Notes: generated by a model from the sequence alone, not told the origin. A DNA stretch of 33,190 nt from Acidimicrobiales bacterium (GCA_022449565.1 JAKUSA010000013.1:1-33190); one strand, 5' to 3'. Shown: positions 16,956 to 26,225, counted from the stretch's first letter. Translations and numbers: made by a program.

Positions 16956-18203
16956 TCATGAGATCACCCCGGCGGCCCGTAGTTCGGCCAACTGGTCGGT
17001 GTCGAGGCCGAGTTCGTCAGTGAGGACCTCTCCGGTGTGCTCGCCCACCCAGGGCACCCGGGTCTCGGGGCCCTCGGCGACTCGGGACATCTTGATCGGG
17101 TTGCCGGGCAGCAGCACCGGACCGGGAACCCCGTCGGTTCGGGGCATGGCCACCACCATGTTGCGCTGTTTCAGGTGCGGGTCGGCCACCACCTCGCCCG
17201 AGGTCAGTGCCGGCCCGGCCACCAGGTTCTCGGCGGCCAGGGCCCGGGCCACCTGGTCACGGGTCCGGCCGTCCACCCAGGCCTCGATGGCCGGCAGAAT
17301 CACGTCGGCCAGGTGGCGTCCCCACCCGCTGCGGTCGGCGAATCGGGGATCGGTTCTCCATCCAGGACAACCGACCAGGTCGGCCAGGCGCTCGAACTGG
17401 GCCTCCCGCACGAACTGGAGGACCACGTAGCCGTCGGCACAGCGGACCGGTGTGATCACGAAGGGTGCCGGTTGGGGTTCCCGCTCGATCCCCAACGAGT
17501 GGAAGTTCACCACCAGGTCAACCAGGGCGACTGTCGTATCGAACATGGCCAGGTCGATGTACTGGCCTAGGCCGGTGGCCTCCCGGTGCCGTAGCGCGGC
17601 GAGCACACCTATCACCGCGAAAAGGCCGGCGGTGATATCGGCCACCGCTCCCATCGGGTTCACCACCGGTGGCCCGTCAGCCGGTCGCTTGTAGTCGTAG
17701 ATGCCCGACATGGCCTCGACGATCGAACTGTAGGCCGGCCAGTCCTGGTACGGCGAGTCACCGGTGTTCCCGAATCCGGAGATCGACACCACGATCGCCG
17801 CTGGGTGGGTGGCCTCGATGGGCGGGTAGCCCAGCCCATACCGGGCCATGGTCCCGGCCTTGAAGTTGTCGGCCACCACATCGAAGTTCGGGACCAGTCG
17901 GAGGAACAGGTCACGGCCGGCATCGCTTCGTAGGTCGATGCCCAGGCTCCGCTTGTTGAGGTTGTTCCGGAGGAAGGTGGCGCCCACGGCACGGCCGTCT
18001 GGGTCGGCCATGGCCGGGGTGGCGCCGCGGCCGGACTCCCCGGTGCCCGGAAGTTCTACCTTCACCACGTCAGCGCCCAGTCGGGCCATCAACTGGGTGG
18101 CGAAGGGGAGGGCCTGCATTTGCTCGGCGGCCAGCACCCGGACGCCGTCGAGTGGCTTACCGTGGTCGGCCGCGCCGGGATTGCCGATCTCGCCGAGTTC
18201 CAC
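16956..18203 (-). CDS. CaiB/BaiF CoA-transferase family protein
   Basis: LDGVRVLAAEQMQALPFATQLMARLGADVVKVELPGTGE; NLNKRSLGIDLRSDAGRDLFLRLVPNFDVVADNFKAGTMARYGLGY; Asp in MGAVADITAGL; GTG start. Confidence 0.92.
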   Translation of the reverse strand: MELGEIGNPGAADHGKPLDGVRVLAAEQMQALPFATQLMARLGADVVKVELPGTGESGRGATPAMADPDGRAVGATFLRNNLNKRSLGIDLRSDAGRDLFLRLVPNFDVVADNFKAGTMARYGLGYPPIEATHPAAIVVSISGFGNTGDSPYQDWPAYSSIVEAMSGIYDYKRPADGPPVVNPMGAVADITAGLFAVIGVLAALRHREATGLGQYIDLAMFDTTVALVDLVVNFHSLGIEREPQPAPFVITPVRCADGYVVLQFVREAQFERLADLVGCPGWRTDPRFADRSGWGRHLADVILPAIEAWVDGRTRDQVARALAAENLVAGPALTSGEVVADPHLKQRNMVVAMPRTDGVPGPVLLPGNPIKMSRVAEGPETRVPWVGEHTGEVLTDELGLDTDQLAELRAAGVIS

Positions 18204-18251
18204 CGCATGACCCCCGGGTCGGGACTTGAGGGATTCCAGCCTACGATAGTT

Positions 18252-18268
18252 TCTGACGATCCGTCAGA
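18252..18268. promoter_or_regulatory. Candidate TetR-type operator (perfect 7-3-7 palindrome) between divergent operons
   Basis: TCTGACG-ATC-CGTCAGA in the gap between 18203 (-) and 18338 (+). Confidence 0.65.
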
Positions 18269-18337
18269 TATTGCGGGGGTGCGGAAAATCGACCGAATCG
18301 CCGGTATCACTCCCACCGGAGGGCCGCACGGGGGACG

Positions 18338-19747
18338 ATGAGCAGCATGCCAACTCGGGGAATCCTCGCCTACGGCGCCTACCTTCCCTACTGGCGCCTG
18401 AACCGCGCCTCGATCGCCGAAGTCACGGGAACCACCGCCGGCCGTGGACACCGTTCGGTCGCCTCATTCGACGAGGACACCACCACCATGGGCGTGGAGG
18501 CGACCCGCACCGCCTTGGCCGGGGGGGCGCCGGCCCCCGAGGCCCTCTGGTTCTCAACCGTCGCCCCCGCATACCTCGACAAGACCAACGCCACGGCCAT
18601 CCACGCCGCCCTCCGTTTCGACGCCGCCATCCCAGCGGTGGACTTCAGCGGCGCCGCCCGCTCGGCCGTGGGCGCCCTCCGGGCGGCCCTCGGTTCCCCG
18701 TCCCGCACCCTTGTGGTGGCCTCCGACCTCCGGGTCGGCCGCTCAGGCGGCTCTGAAGAGTCCGAGGGCGGGGACGCGGCGGTCGCCGTGCTCGTCGGTT
18801 CCGCCGACGAGGGGCCCCTGCTGGCCGAGTACCTGGGCGGCGCGGCGGCCAGCGCCGAGTTCACCGACCGGTGGCGCATCCCGGGCGAGGCCCACTCCCG
18901 CACGTGGGAGGATCGCTTCGGCGAACAGGCCTATGGCCCTTTGGTCGAACGGGCCTGGGCCGATGCGCTCCGGGCCGTGGGACTGGAAGCCGGCGACGTG
19001 GACCGGGCCGTTGTTACCGGACTTCATCGACGGGCCACCGCTCGCTCGGCCGGCGCCCTCGGGGTGGCCGGAGCCGACGACCTGGCCACCGAAGTGGGCA
19101 ACACCGGGGCTGCCCACCCGACCCTTCTGTTGGCCCACCTGCTCGACAGTGCCGAAGCCGACCGTGTGGTGGCCCTGGTCGTCCTGGCCGACGGTTGCGA
19201 TGTTCTGTTGTTCCGCACCACCGGGGCCCTGGGGGCCGGTCGCCCGGCCCGGACGGTGTCGGCCCAACTGGGCCATCGGGCCGATGTTCCCTACGGCCGC
19301 TACCTGGCCTGGCGGGGACTGCTAGATGCCCAAGCGCCCAACCGGCCCGCTCCCAGTCGCACCTCCTCCCCAGCGGCCTTGCGGCGGGCCGACTGGAAAC
19401 TCGGCTTCGTGGGATCCCGGGACACAACCACCGGCATCACCCACCTACCCCCGTCGCGCATTGGCATCTTGGGAGGTGTCGCCGACGACATGGAGGAGGC
19501 CCCTATGGCCGACGCGGTCGGAGAGATAGTCACGGTCACCGTCGACCGCCTGGCTTACTCGCCGAGCCCGCCGGTGGTCTTCGCGGTGGTCGACTTCGAG
19601 GGCGGGGGACGGATGCCCGTCGAGTTGGCCGACGTCGACCCCGATGGGGTGGCCATCGGCGACCCGGTCGAGATGACCTTCCGGCGCCTCAACAGCGCCG
19701 ACGGCATCCACAATTACTTCTGGAAGGCCCGGCCCGTTCGGGCCTGA
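18338..19747 (+). CDS. HMG-CoA synthase/KASIII-like thiolase-fold protein fused to a C-terminal DUF35-type OB-fold domain
   Basis: ILAYGAYLPYWRLNRASIAEVTG..RSVASFDEDTTTMGVEATRTAL; VGNTGAAHPTLLLAHLLD; C-terminal LAYSPSPPVVFAVVDFEGGGRMPVELADVDPDGVAIGDPVEMTFRRL...YFWKARP. Alternative start ATG 18347. Confidence 0.85.
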   Translation: MSSMPTRGILAYGAYLPYWRLNRASIAEVTGTTAGRGHRSVASFDEDTTTMGVEATRTALAGGAPAPEALWFSTVAPAYLDKTNATAIHAALRFDAAIPAVDFSGAARSAVGALRAALGSPSRTLVVASDLRVGRSGGSEESEGGDAAVAVLVGSADEGPLLAEYLGGAAASAEFTDRWRIPGEAHSRTWEDRFGEQAYGPLVERAWADALRAVGLEAGDVDRAVVTGLHRRATARSAGALGVAGADDLATEVGNTGAAHPTLLLAHLLDSAEADRVVALVVLADGCDVLLFRTTGALGAGRPARTVSAQLGHRADVPYGRYLAWRGLLDAQAPNRPAPSRTSSPAALRRADWKLGFVGSRDTTTGITHLPPSRIGILGGVADDMEEAPMADAVGEIVTVTVDRLAYSPSPPVVFAVVDFEGGGRMPVELADVDPDGVAIGDPVEMTFRRLNSADGIHNYFWKARPVRA

Positions 19748-19763
19748 GCCGGGGAGGACGACC

Positions 19764-20957
19764 ATGGCGTCGCACGGAATCATCGACCGGGTGGCCATCG
19801 TCGGCATGGGCTGCACGCCGTTCGGCGAACGGTGGGGGATGTCCCTGGACGACCTGATTATCGACGCCGCCCAGCCCACCCTGGCCTCGGTCGGGATGGT
19901 GGCCGACGAGGTCGACGCATTCTGGTTCGGGACCTCCCAGTCGGCTGCCTCGGGGATCGCCCTGGCCACCCCGCTCCGCCTGACCGGCAAGCCCGTCACC
20001 CGTGTCGAGAACTATTGCGCCACCGGATCCGAGGCGTTGCGCCAGGCCTGCTACGCGGTGGCCTCCGGGGCCTACGACTCGGCGATGGCCCTTGGCGCCG
20101 AGAAGGTAAAGGACAGCGGCTACCAGGGTCTGAACGCTTTCCCCGTCCCCACCGACGGGACCAACCGGACGCTCACCGCGGCGGCCATGTTCAGCCTAAT
20201 TCTGCCTGCCTACGCCGAGCGCTACGGCGTGGACGAGGACGACCTGCGCTACGCGGCGGCCCGGATCGCCGAGAAGAACCACGCCAACGGGGCCCGCAAC
20301 GACCTGGCCCAGTTCCGACGGGAGGTCTCGGCCGAGGAGGTGTGCGAGATGCCCCCGGTGGCCGGGCGCCTTTCGGTGATGGACTGCGCCGGGGTGGCCG
20401 ACGGTGCGGCGGCGGCCATCGTGGTCCGGGCCGAGGACGCCCACCGCTACACCGACCGACCCCTCTACGTGAAGGCCCTTTCGCTGGTGACCGGCGACAG
20501 CAGCGGTCTGGTAGACCCGGGCTTCGATTTCACCACCCTGCCTGAGTGCGCAGCTGCCGCGGCCGAGGCCTACCGGCAGGCCGGCATTGCCGACCCGAGG
20601 GCCGACCTGGCTATGGCCGAGGTGCACGACTGCTTCACCGTGACCGAGATGGTCCTCATGGAGGACCTGGGTTTTTGCGAGCGGGGTACCGCCTGGCAGG
20701 AGGTTCTGGCCGGTACCTTCGACTTGGACGGCGACCTGCCGGTCAACCCCGACGGGGGGTTGAAGGCCTTCGGCCACCCGGTGGGGGCCAGCGGGCTCCG
20801 CATGTTCTACGAGGCGTGGCTACAACTCCGGGGCGACGCACCCGCCGACCGGTCCATCCCGGCCACCGACCGTACCCGAGCCCTGGTCCACAACCTGGGC
20901 GGCTACCCGGGCGAGATGGTCTCCTTCGTTGGGATCGTGGGCCGGGAACCGGGCTGA
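19764..20957 (+). CDS. Thiolase family protein (SCP-x / lipid-transfer-protein type acetyl-CoA acetyltransferase)
   Basis: VAIVGMGCTPFGERWGMSLDDLI; VENYCATGSEALRQACYAVASG; EVHDCFTVTEMVLMEDLGF; GGLKAFGHPVGASGLRM. Confidence 0.92.
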   Translation: MASHGIIDRVAIVGMGCTPFGERWGMSLDDLIIDAAQPTLASVGMVADEVDAFWFGTSQSAASGIALATPLRLTGKPVTRVENYCATGSEALRQACYAVASGAYDSAMALGAEKVKDSGYQGLNAFPVPTDGTNRTLTAAAMFSLILPAYAERYGVDEDDLRYAAARIAEKNHANGARNDLAQFRREVSAEEVCEMPPVAGRLSVMDCAGVADGAAAAIVVRAEDAHRYTDRPLYVKALSLVTGDSSGLVDPGFDFTTLPECAAAAAEAYRQAGIADPRADLAMAEVHDCFTVTEMVLMEDLGFCERGTAWQEVLAGTFDLDGDLPVNPDGGLKAFGHPVGASGLRMFYEAWLQLRGDAPADRSIPATDRTRALVHNLGGYPGEMVSFVGIVGREPG

Positions 20958-20964
20958 GGATGGT

Positions 20965-21666
20965 TCAGGGCGTGACCGTGGCCCAGGCGTCGACCACCGT
21001 CTGGTCGCCGAAGCACTCCAGGCCTTCCCGGCTGCGGTCCCACAGGTAGAGCAGCAGACCCTCGGCGGTCCCCCGCACCGCGGCGTCGCCTTTGGCGTGC
21101 TCCCGGGTCACCCGCAGGCGGCCGTCCACGGCCGAGATCAGCCACTCTCCGTCCCCGTCGGTGCGGTGGAGATGGAGCGAACCGGACGGATACTCCACGG
21201 CGCCGCCCCGGGAGCGGTAGGCCATGCCGACCTCTAGGACCTCGTCGATGCCGTCGACGGCCACCTCGCCATCGATGGGCGACGCCCCGCCGGCAGCCTC
21301 CTCGGCGTCCCACCGGTGGATGGCGTTCTCATGGGCCATCCGTCGAACGAAGAACCCGACGGTCCGGTCGGGCGTCCAGGTCCAGGCTGCCGCCCCTGGG
21401 TCGCTGGCGCCCAGCAGCCCCAGGAGGTGGTCCAACTCCTCGCTTGGCCCTCCCGGTCCGCCGGCGTCCGGCCGGGCCGGTCCGTCGGGGGTCCCGGCGG
21501 CGACCTGGGCGGCCACGAACGACCAGACCATGCTCACGTGGTCCAACAGTTCGGTGTTGGTCCACCCCGGGCAGGCCGACACTGCGGCGGTCGGCGTACT
21601 CTCGGCGGCGAGGATCAGAGCCCGACCCTCCGACTCGGCGACGGCCAGAAGGCTTCCATGGTCCAT
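20965..21666 (-). CDS. Maleylpyruvate isomerase family mycothiol-dependent enzyme
   Basis: SACPGWTNTELLDHVSMVWSFVAAQV; RRMAHENAIHRWDAEEAAG; AHRWD-type C-terminal motif (HRWDAE). Confidence 0.87.
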   Translation of the reverse strand: MDHGSLLAVAESEGRALILAAESTPTAAVSACPGWTNTELLDHVSMVWSFVAAQVAAGTPDGPARPDAGGPGGPSEELDHLLGLLGASDPGAAAWTWTPDRTVGFFVRRMAHENAIHRWDAEEAAGGASPIDGEVAVDGIDEVLEVGMAYRSRGGAVEYPSGSLHLHRTDGDGEWLISAVDGRLRVTREHAKGDAAVRGTAEGLLLYLWDRSREGLECFGDQTVVDAWATVTP

Positions 21667-21700
21667 GGTGGTGATTCTGGCCGCCTAGGACCCGGTCCGC

Positions 21701-22588
21701 TCAGTCGGCCTCCGAAGCCGGCCCCTGTTCGCGCAGGAACGCCTCGAACTCGGCAGCCAGGTCATCGCCGGAGGGCAGCATGTTCTCGTTCTCGTCGACC
21801 GTCGCCTCCAGTCTTGCTACGTACTCGCCGATCTCGTCGTCGCTGGCCACCGCGGCGTCGACCTGACGTTGCCAGTCGGCGGCCGGCCCGTCGAGTTCCT
21901 CGTGGCCGGTCTCGATCCCGGTGACCTGTCCGAAGCGTCGGAGCAGGGCTCGGGTGGCCTTGGGGTTTGGCGCGTCGGGCACGTAGTGGGGAACCGACAC
22001 TCGCAAGGAGACCACCGGGATCCCGACTTGGTCGAGGGTGTCGTGGAGGACGCCGACCACCCCGGTGGGACCCTGGTAGGAGGGTTGGTCGAGGCCCAGG
22101 CGGTCGGCCAGGTCCGGGTTGGTGCTGCTCCCGGTGACGGCCAGCGGCCGGCTGTGGGGGCACATGCCGACCATCGACCCCAGGGTCACCACCGATTCCG
22201 CACCGCTGCGCCGCGCCGCTTCGGCCAGGGCTCGGCTGAATGTGGCCCACCGGAGGTGCGGCTCGACGCCGGCCACCACCACGACATCGCGCCGTCCCGG
22301 CGGGGTGTGGACGGCCACCAACGGGTTGCGGGGCCAGGCCAGTCGGCGAACCCCTTCGGCGTCGAAGCTGACCACCGGGCGCTCCTGGGTGAAGTCGAAG
22401 AACGTCTCTGGGTCGATCTCGCCGAGTTCCTCGTGGTCGTGGCGCTCCACCAGCCATTCAACCGCTGCGGTGGCTGAGCCGCAGGCGTCGAACAGCCCCC
22501 GGAAGGCCACCACCAGCAGCGGGCGGTCCAGGTCGGGTTTTGGTCCTGTACCCCAGATCAACTCGTCCACGCCTACAGGATCGCGCAC
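21701..22588 (-). CDS. PAC2 family protein (proteasome assembly chaperone-like)
   Basis: RPLLVVAFRGLFDACGSATAAVEWLVER; VVVVAGVEPHLRWATF; VVTLGSMVGMCPHSRPLAVTGSS; VSLRVSVPHYVPDAPNPKATRALLRRF. Confidence 0.87.
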   Translation of the reverse strand: MRDPVGVDELIWGTGPKPDLDRPLLVVAFRGLFDACGSATAAVEWLVERHDHEELGEIDPETFFDFTQERPVVSFDAEGVRRLAWPRNPLVAVHTPPGRRDVVVVAGVEPHLRWATFSRALAEAARRSGAESVVTLGSMVGMCPHSRPLAVTGSSTNPDLADRLGLDQPSYQGPTGVVGVLHDTLDQVGIPVVSLRVSVPHYVPDAPNPKATRALLRRFGQVTGIETGHEELDGPAADWQRQVDAAVASDDEIGEYVARLEATVDENENMLPSGDDLAAEFEAFLREQGPASEAD

Positions 22589-22624
22589 CTCCTGGGTTCC
22601 GGGGGCCTTCCGGGCCGGGAACCT

Positions 22625-23878
22625 GTGCGACGATCTGGCGTGACTGGCGAGCCCCTAGTGGGAAGCGGCGACCGACACCCCTATCGGTGGGTGGTCTTCG
22701 GCGGCGTGGCCGGCGTCTACTTCGGCTTCGGTGTGGTGGCGGCCTCGCTCGCCCCCGTGGTTGCCGAGGTCCGGGCCGACCTGGGGTTGAGCCGGAGCGC
22801 CATGGGCCTGGCTCTCGGTGCCTGGCAGTTGGTCTACATCGTCACCGCCCCGGTGGGCGGACGTCTCGTCGACCGCCTTGGCTTGCGCTGGTCTCTCACC
22901 ATCGGGGCACTGATCGTCACGGCTAGTGGTCTGGCCCGGGCGGCTGCCGGAGATCTGACGACCCTGTGGCTCGCCGTTGCCCTCTTCGGGGTCGGTGGTC
23001 CGCTCATCTCGGCTTGTGCGCCGACCGCGGTGGCCCTCTGGTTCGGCGATCATCGCGAACGTCGGCTGGCCGTGGGGGCCTACACCGCGGCGCCGGCCAT
23101 CGGCGGTATCGGCGTCCTGGTGTTGTCCAACTCGGTGCTGATGCCCCTCACCGGATCGTGGAGGTGGACGATGGTCATCGAGACAGGCGCCATTGTTACC
23201 GCCCTCCTGGTGTGGCTGGTCGTCTCGGCTCGGGCACCCCAGCTGCCCGGCGGCGCCCAGGCCACCGGCGGAGGAGGGGGCGGCTGGCGCGACCTCCTGG
23301 TCGACGCGGAGTTCCGGGTGGTCCTCGCCCTCGGGCTCGTGGTGTTCTTCCTGACCCACGGGCTGGGCGGCTGGATGCCTGAGATTCTGCGGGAGTACAG
23401 CGGGTTCTCGGCCATGGCTGCTGCCAACTGGGTGGCCATGGCCGGGGTCGTAGGGATCGGCGCCTCCCTGGTGCTTCCGCGCTGGGGCGATCATCGGAGA
23501 CTGCCGTTGGTTCTCATGGGCCTGTCGGTCGTTGTGGCCGCCGCCCTGACGGCCATCGTGGCCGCCCCAACCGCGCTGGACCCCCTATTCGTAGGTCTGG
23601 TTGGCGTCCGCTCGGCGATTATCCCGTTGGCCATCCTGGCCCTCATGGAGTCGCCGTCCGTAGGCCCCCAGAACATGGGCACGGCCTACGGGCTGTGGTT
23701 CGCGGTCGCCGAGGTCGGTGGAGTGACTGGACCGCTGGCTATCGGCCGGATCGGCGACTCCAACGTCGGGTTCGGTGGCGCCCTGATGACCATGGCCGCC
23801 GTCTGCGGGGTGGTGATGATCCTGGCCTGTCGCCTACGCGCCGTCAGGGGCCCCACGGTAGGTTCGGACCGACCTTGA
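22625..23878 (+). CDS. MFS transporter
   Basis: Multi-TM hydrophobic profile; motif-A-like GGRLVDRLGLRWSL; duplicated 6-TM halves; start may be GTG 22640. Confidence 0.88.
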   Translation: MRRSGVTGEPLVGSGDRHPYRWVVFGGVAGVYFGFGVVAASLAPVVAEVRADLGLSRSAMGLALGAWQLVYIVTAPVGGRLVDRLGLRWSLTIGALIVTASGLARAAAGDLTTLWLAVALFGVGGPLISACAPTAVALWFGDHRERRLAVGAYTAAPAIGGIGVLVLSNSVLMPLTGSWRWTMVIETGAIVTALLVWLVVSARAPQLPGGAQATGGGGGGWRDLLVDAEFRVVLALGLVVFFLTHGLGGWMPEILREYSGFSAMAAANWVAMAGVVGIGASLVLPRWGDHRRLPLVLMGLSVVVAAALTAIVAAPTALDPLFVGLVGVRSAIIPLAILALMESPSVGPQNMGTAYGLWFAVAEVGGVTGPLAIGRIGDSNVGFGGALMTMAAVCGVVMILACRLRAVRGPTVGSDRP

Positions 23879-23906
23879 ACGGGATTCGTCGACCCGGAGG
23901 AGAGGA

Positions 23907-26225
23907 ATGACTAGCGAGGATCCGACCCGGGCCTACGCCGGCTTCAAAGGCCGTGTCGGCCGCATCCACTCCACGTCCACCCCGGCCTGGCCGGACCGGC
24001 CGACCGCTCCGGACGGTGCACCCAACATCCTGGTGATGCTCTGCGACGACCTGGGATACGCCGATTTGGGCTGCTACGGCTCCGAGATCGACACACCCCA
24101 CCTGGACCGCCTAGCCGACGAGGGGCTGCGCTACACCAACTTCCACGTCAACCCGATGTGCTCCCCGACCCGGGCCTCCCTACTCACCGGCCTCAACCCG
24201 CACCTGGCCGGCGTGGCCACCGTCTGCCACTCCGACCCGGGCTTTCCGGGGTATTCGGCGGCCATCCGCGATGACGCGGTGACCATGGCCGAGGCCCTCC
24301 GGGACAGTGGCTGGGCGACCCTCATGGTCGGTAAGTGGCACCTTTGCCCGGACAACAGCCTCTCCGAGGCCGGACCCCGCACCGCCTGGCCCTGCCAGCG
24401 GGGGTTCGACCGCTACTACGGGTTCCTTGACGGGTTCACAAACTTCCACCAGCCCCACCGGCTCTACGAAGACAATCACGTCGTCCACGTGGACGACTAC
24501 CCCGACGACTACTACTTCACCGACGACCTCACCGACCAGGCCCTGTCGATGGTGCGCGAGGTGCGTAGTGGCCACCCCACCAAGCCGTGGCTGCTCTACT
24601 TCGCCCACGGGGCCGTGCACGCCCCCCTCCAGGCCCGGAAGGCCGACATGGCCAAGTACCGGGGCCGCTACGACGCTGGCTGGGACCAGGTCCGCGACCA
24701 GCGGTTCGCCCGACAGGTCCAGATGGGGGTGGTCCCGGCCGACACGGTGCTGCCGCCCCGCAACTCCGAACCCAACTACGAGGCGCGTCCCTGGGACGAA
24801 CTCTCTACCAACGAGCAGGCCACCTTCGCCCGCTACCAGGAGGTGTACGCCGGCATGGTCGACAACATTGACCAGAACTTCGGCCGTCTGCGGGCTGAGT
24901 TGGAGGCCATCGGCGAGTGGGGGAACACGGTGGTCGTCTTCACCTCCGACAACGGGGCTAGCCGGGAGGGTCGGGCCGACGGCACCACGGCCTACTTCCG
25001 CACCCTGATCGGTGAGACCCGCCCCAACCCCCTCGACTCAACTGAGGTGGACCACGAACGTCTGGACCTGATCGGTGGCCCGCAGACCCTGGCCCACTAC
25101 CCGCAAGGTTGGGCCATGGCCTCGGGCACGCCGTTTCGCCTCTACAAGATCAACACTCATCAGGGTGGTCACCAGGTCCCCCTGATCGTCTCGAGGGGGT
25201 CCGGCCTCCCCGACGGGGGTTCCTTCCGGTGCCAATACCAGCACGTCACCGACGTGTTGCCGACGGTGCTGGAATTGGCTGGCGTCGACCTGCCCGAAGA
25301 GCGCCACGGACGTCCCGTGCCCCCGCCCGCGGGGACTAGTTTTGCTCCGTCGCTGGAAGACTCGGCGAAGCCCAGCACCCACCCCGAGCAGTACTACGAG
25401 CAGTGGGGCCACCGCGGCATGTACCGCGACGGCTGGTCGGCGGTGACCTGCCACCAGCGGCGGACCCGGTTTAGCGAGGACACCTGGGAGCTCTATCACC
25501 TCGATGTTGACCCCACCGAGACCCGCGACCTGGCCGCCGAGGAACCCGACAGGTTGGGCGAACTACAGGAGGCCTGGGAGGAGGCGGCCTGGGCCAACCA
25601 GGTTTTCCCCCTTGATGAGGGGGCCAACCTCGTCCATCTGGTGCGCCCGCCCTGGGAGGAGGACCTCGAGGCAGCCCAGACCTTCTATCCGGGCACACCC
25701 ACCGTCGAGCGATATCGGGCCTCCAAGCTGATCAACTTTCGGTCATTCGAGGTACGGGTGGTCCTCGACCACCGCGACGGCCACCAGGGGATGCTGGTGG
25801 CCCATGGAGATCAGGGTGGGGGCTACGCCCTCTACGTCGAGGCGGGGCGCCTGTTTCACGTCCACAATGGCTACGGCACCATGACCGAGGTGGATTGCGG
25901 GCCGATGGCCGACGGCACCTCCGAGGTGGCCCTGGCCGTCGAGGCGGCCGGTGACCTGGTCTGGAACACCGTTGTGCGGGTCGACGGTGCCGCGGTGGCT
26001 GAAACCCGGGGTCTTGCGGTGCTGATGGCTATGGCGCCCTTCGAGGGGATCGACGTCGGGATAGACCGACGCTCACCGGTGTCCTGGTCGGTGTACGAGC
26101 GCCACGGCCCGTTCCCCTACACCGGCACCCTCCATTCGGTCACCTATCTTCCCGGGGAGCTTGCTCCCGACGCCGGTCCCCTCTGGGTGGAAGCCCTGCG
26201 GGAAACGGCCGTCCGATACGAGTAG
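23907..26225 (+). CDS. Formylglycine-dependent (aryl)sulfatase with long C-terminal extension
   Basis: PNILVMLCDDLGYADLGCYGSEIDTPHLDRLADEGLRYTNFHVNPMCSPTRASLLTGLNP (CxPxR sulfatase signature); VGKWHL; VVFTSDNGASREG. Strong SD (GGAGGAGAGG) before ATG. Confidence 0.95.
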   Translation: MTSEDPTRAYAGFKGRVGRIHSTSTPAWPDRPTAPDGAPNILVMLCDDLGYADLGCYGSEIDTPHLDRLADEGLRYTNFHVNPMCSPTRASLLTGLNPHLAGVATVCHSDPGFPGYSAAIRDDAVTMAEALRDSGWATLMVGKWHLCPDNSLSEAGPRTAWPCQRGFDRYYGFLDGFTNFHQPHRLYEDNHVVHVDDYPDDYYFTDDLTDQALSMVREVRSGHPTKPWLLYFAHGAVHAPLQARKADMAKYRGRYDAGWDQVRDQRFARQVQMGVVPADTVLPPRNSEPNYEARPWDELSTNEQATFARYQEVYAGMVDNIDQNFGRLRAELEAIGEWGNTVVVFTSDNGASREGRADGTTAYFRTLIGETRPNPLDSTEVDHERLDLIGGPQTLAHYPQGWAMASGTPFRLYKINTHQGGHQVPLIVSRGSGLPDGGSFRCQYQHVTDVLPTVLELAGVDLPEERHGRPVPPPAGTSFAPSLEDSAKPSTHPEQYYEQWGHRGMYRDGWSAVTCHQRRTRFSEDTWELYHLDVDPTETRDLAAEEPDRLGELQEAWEEAAWANQVFPLDEGANLVHLVRPPWEEDLEAAQTFYPGTPTVERYRASKLINFRSFEVRVVLDHRDGHQGMLVAHGDQGGGYALYVEAGRLFHVHNGYGTMTEVDCGPMADGTSEVALAVEAAGDLVWNTVVRVDGAAVAETRGLAVLMAMAPFEGIDVGIDRRSPVSWSVYERHGPFPYTGTLHSVTYLPGELAPDAGPLWVEALRETAVRYE

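Noticed and set aside
16049-17023. 324-aa plus-strand ORF
   Set aside because: Antisense to the acyl-CoA dehydrogenase; shadow-frame composition.
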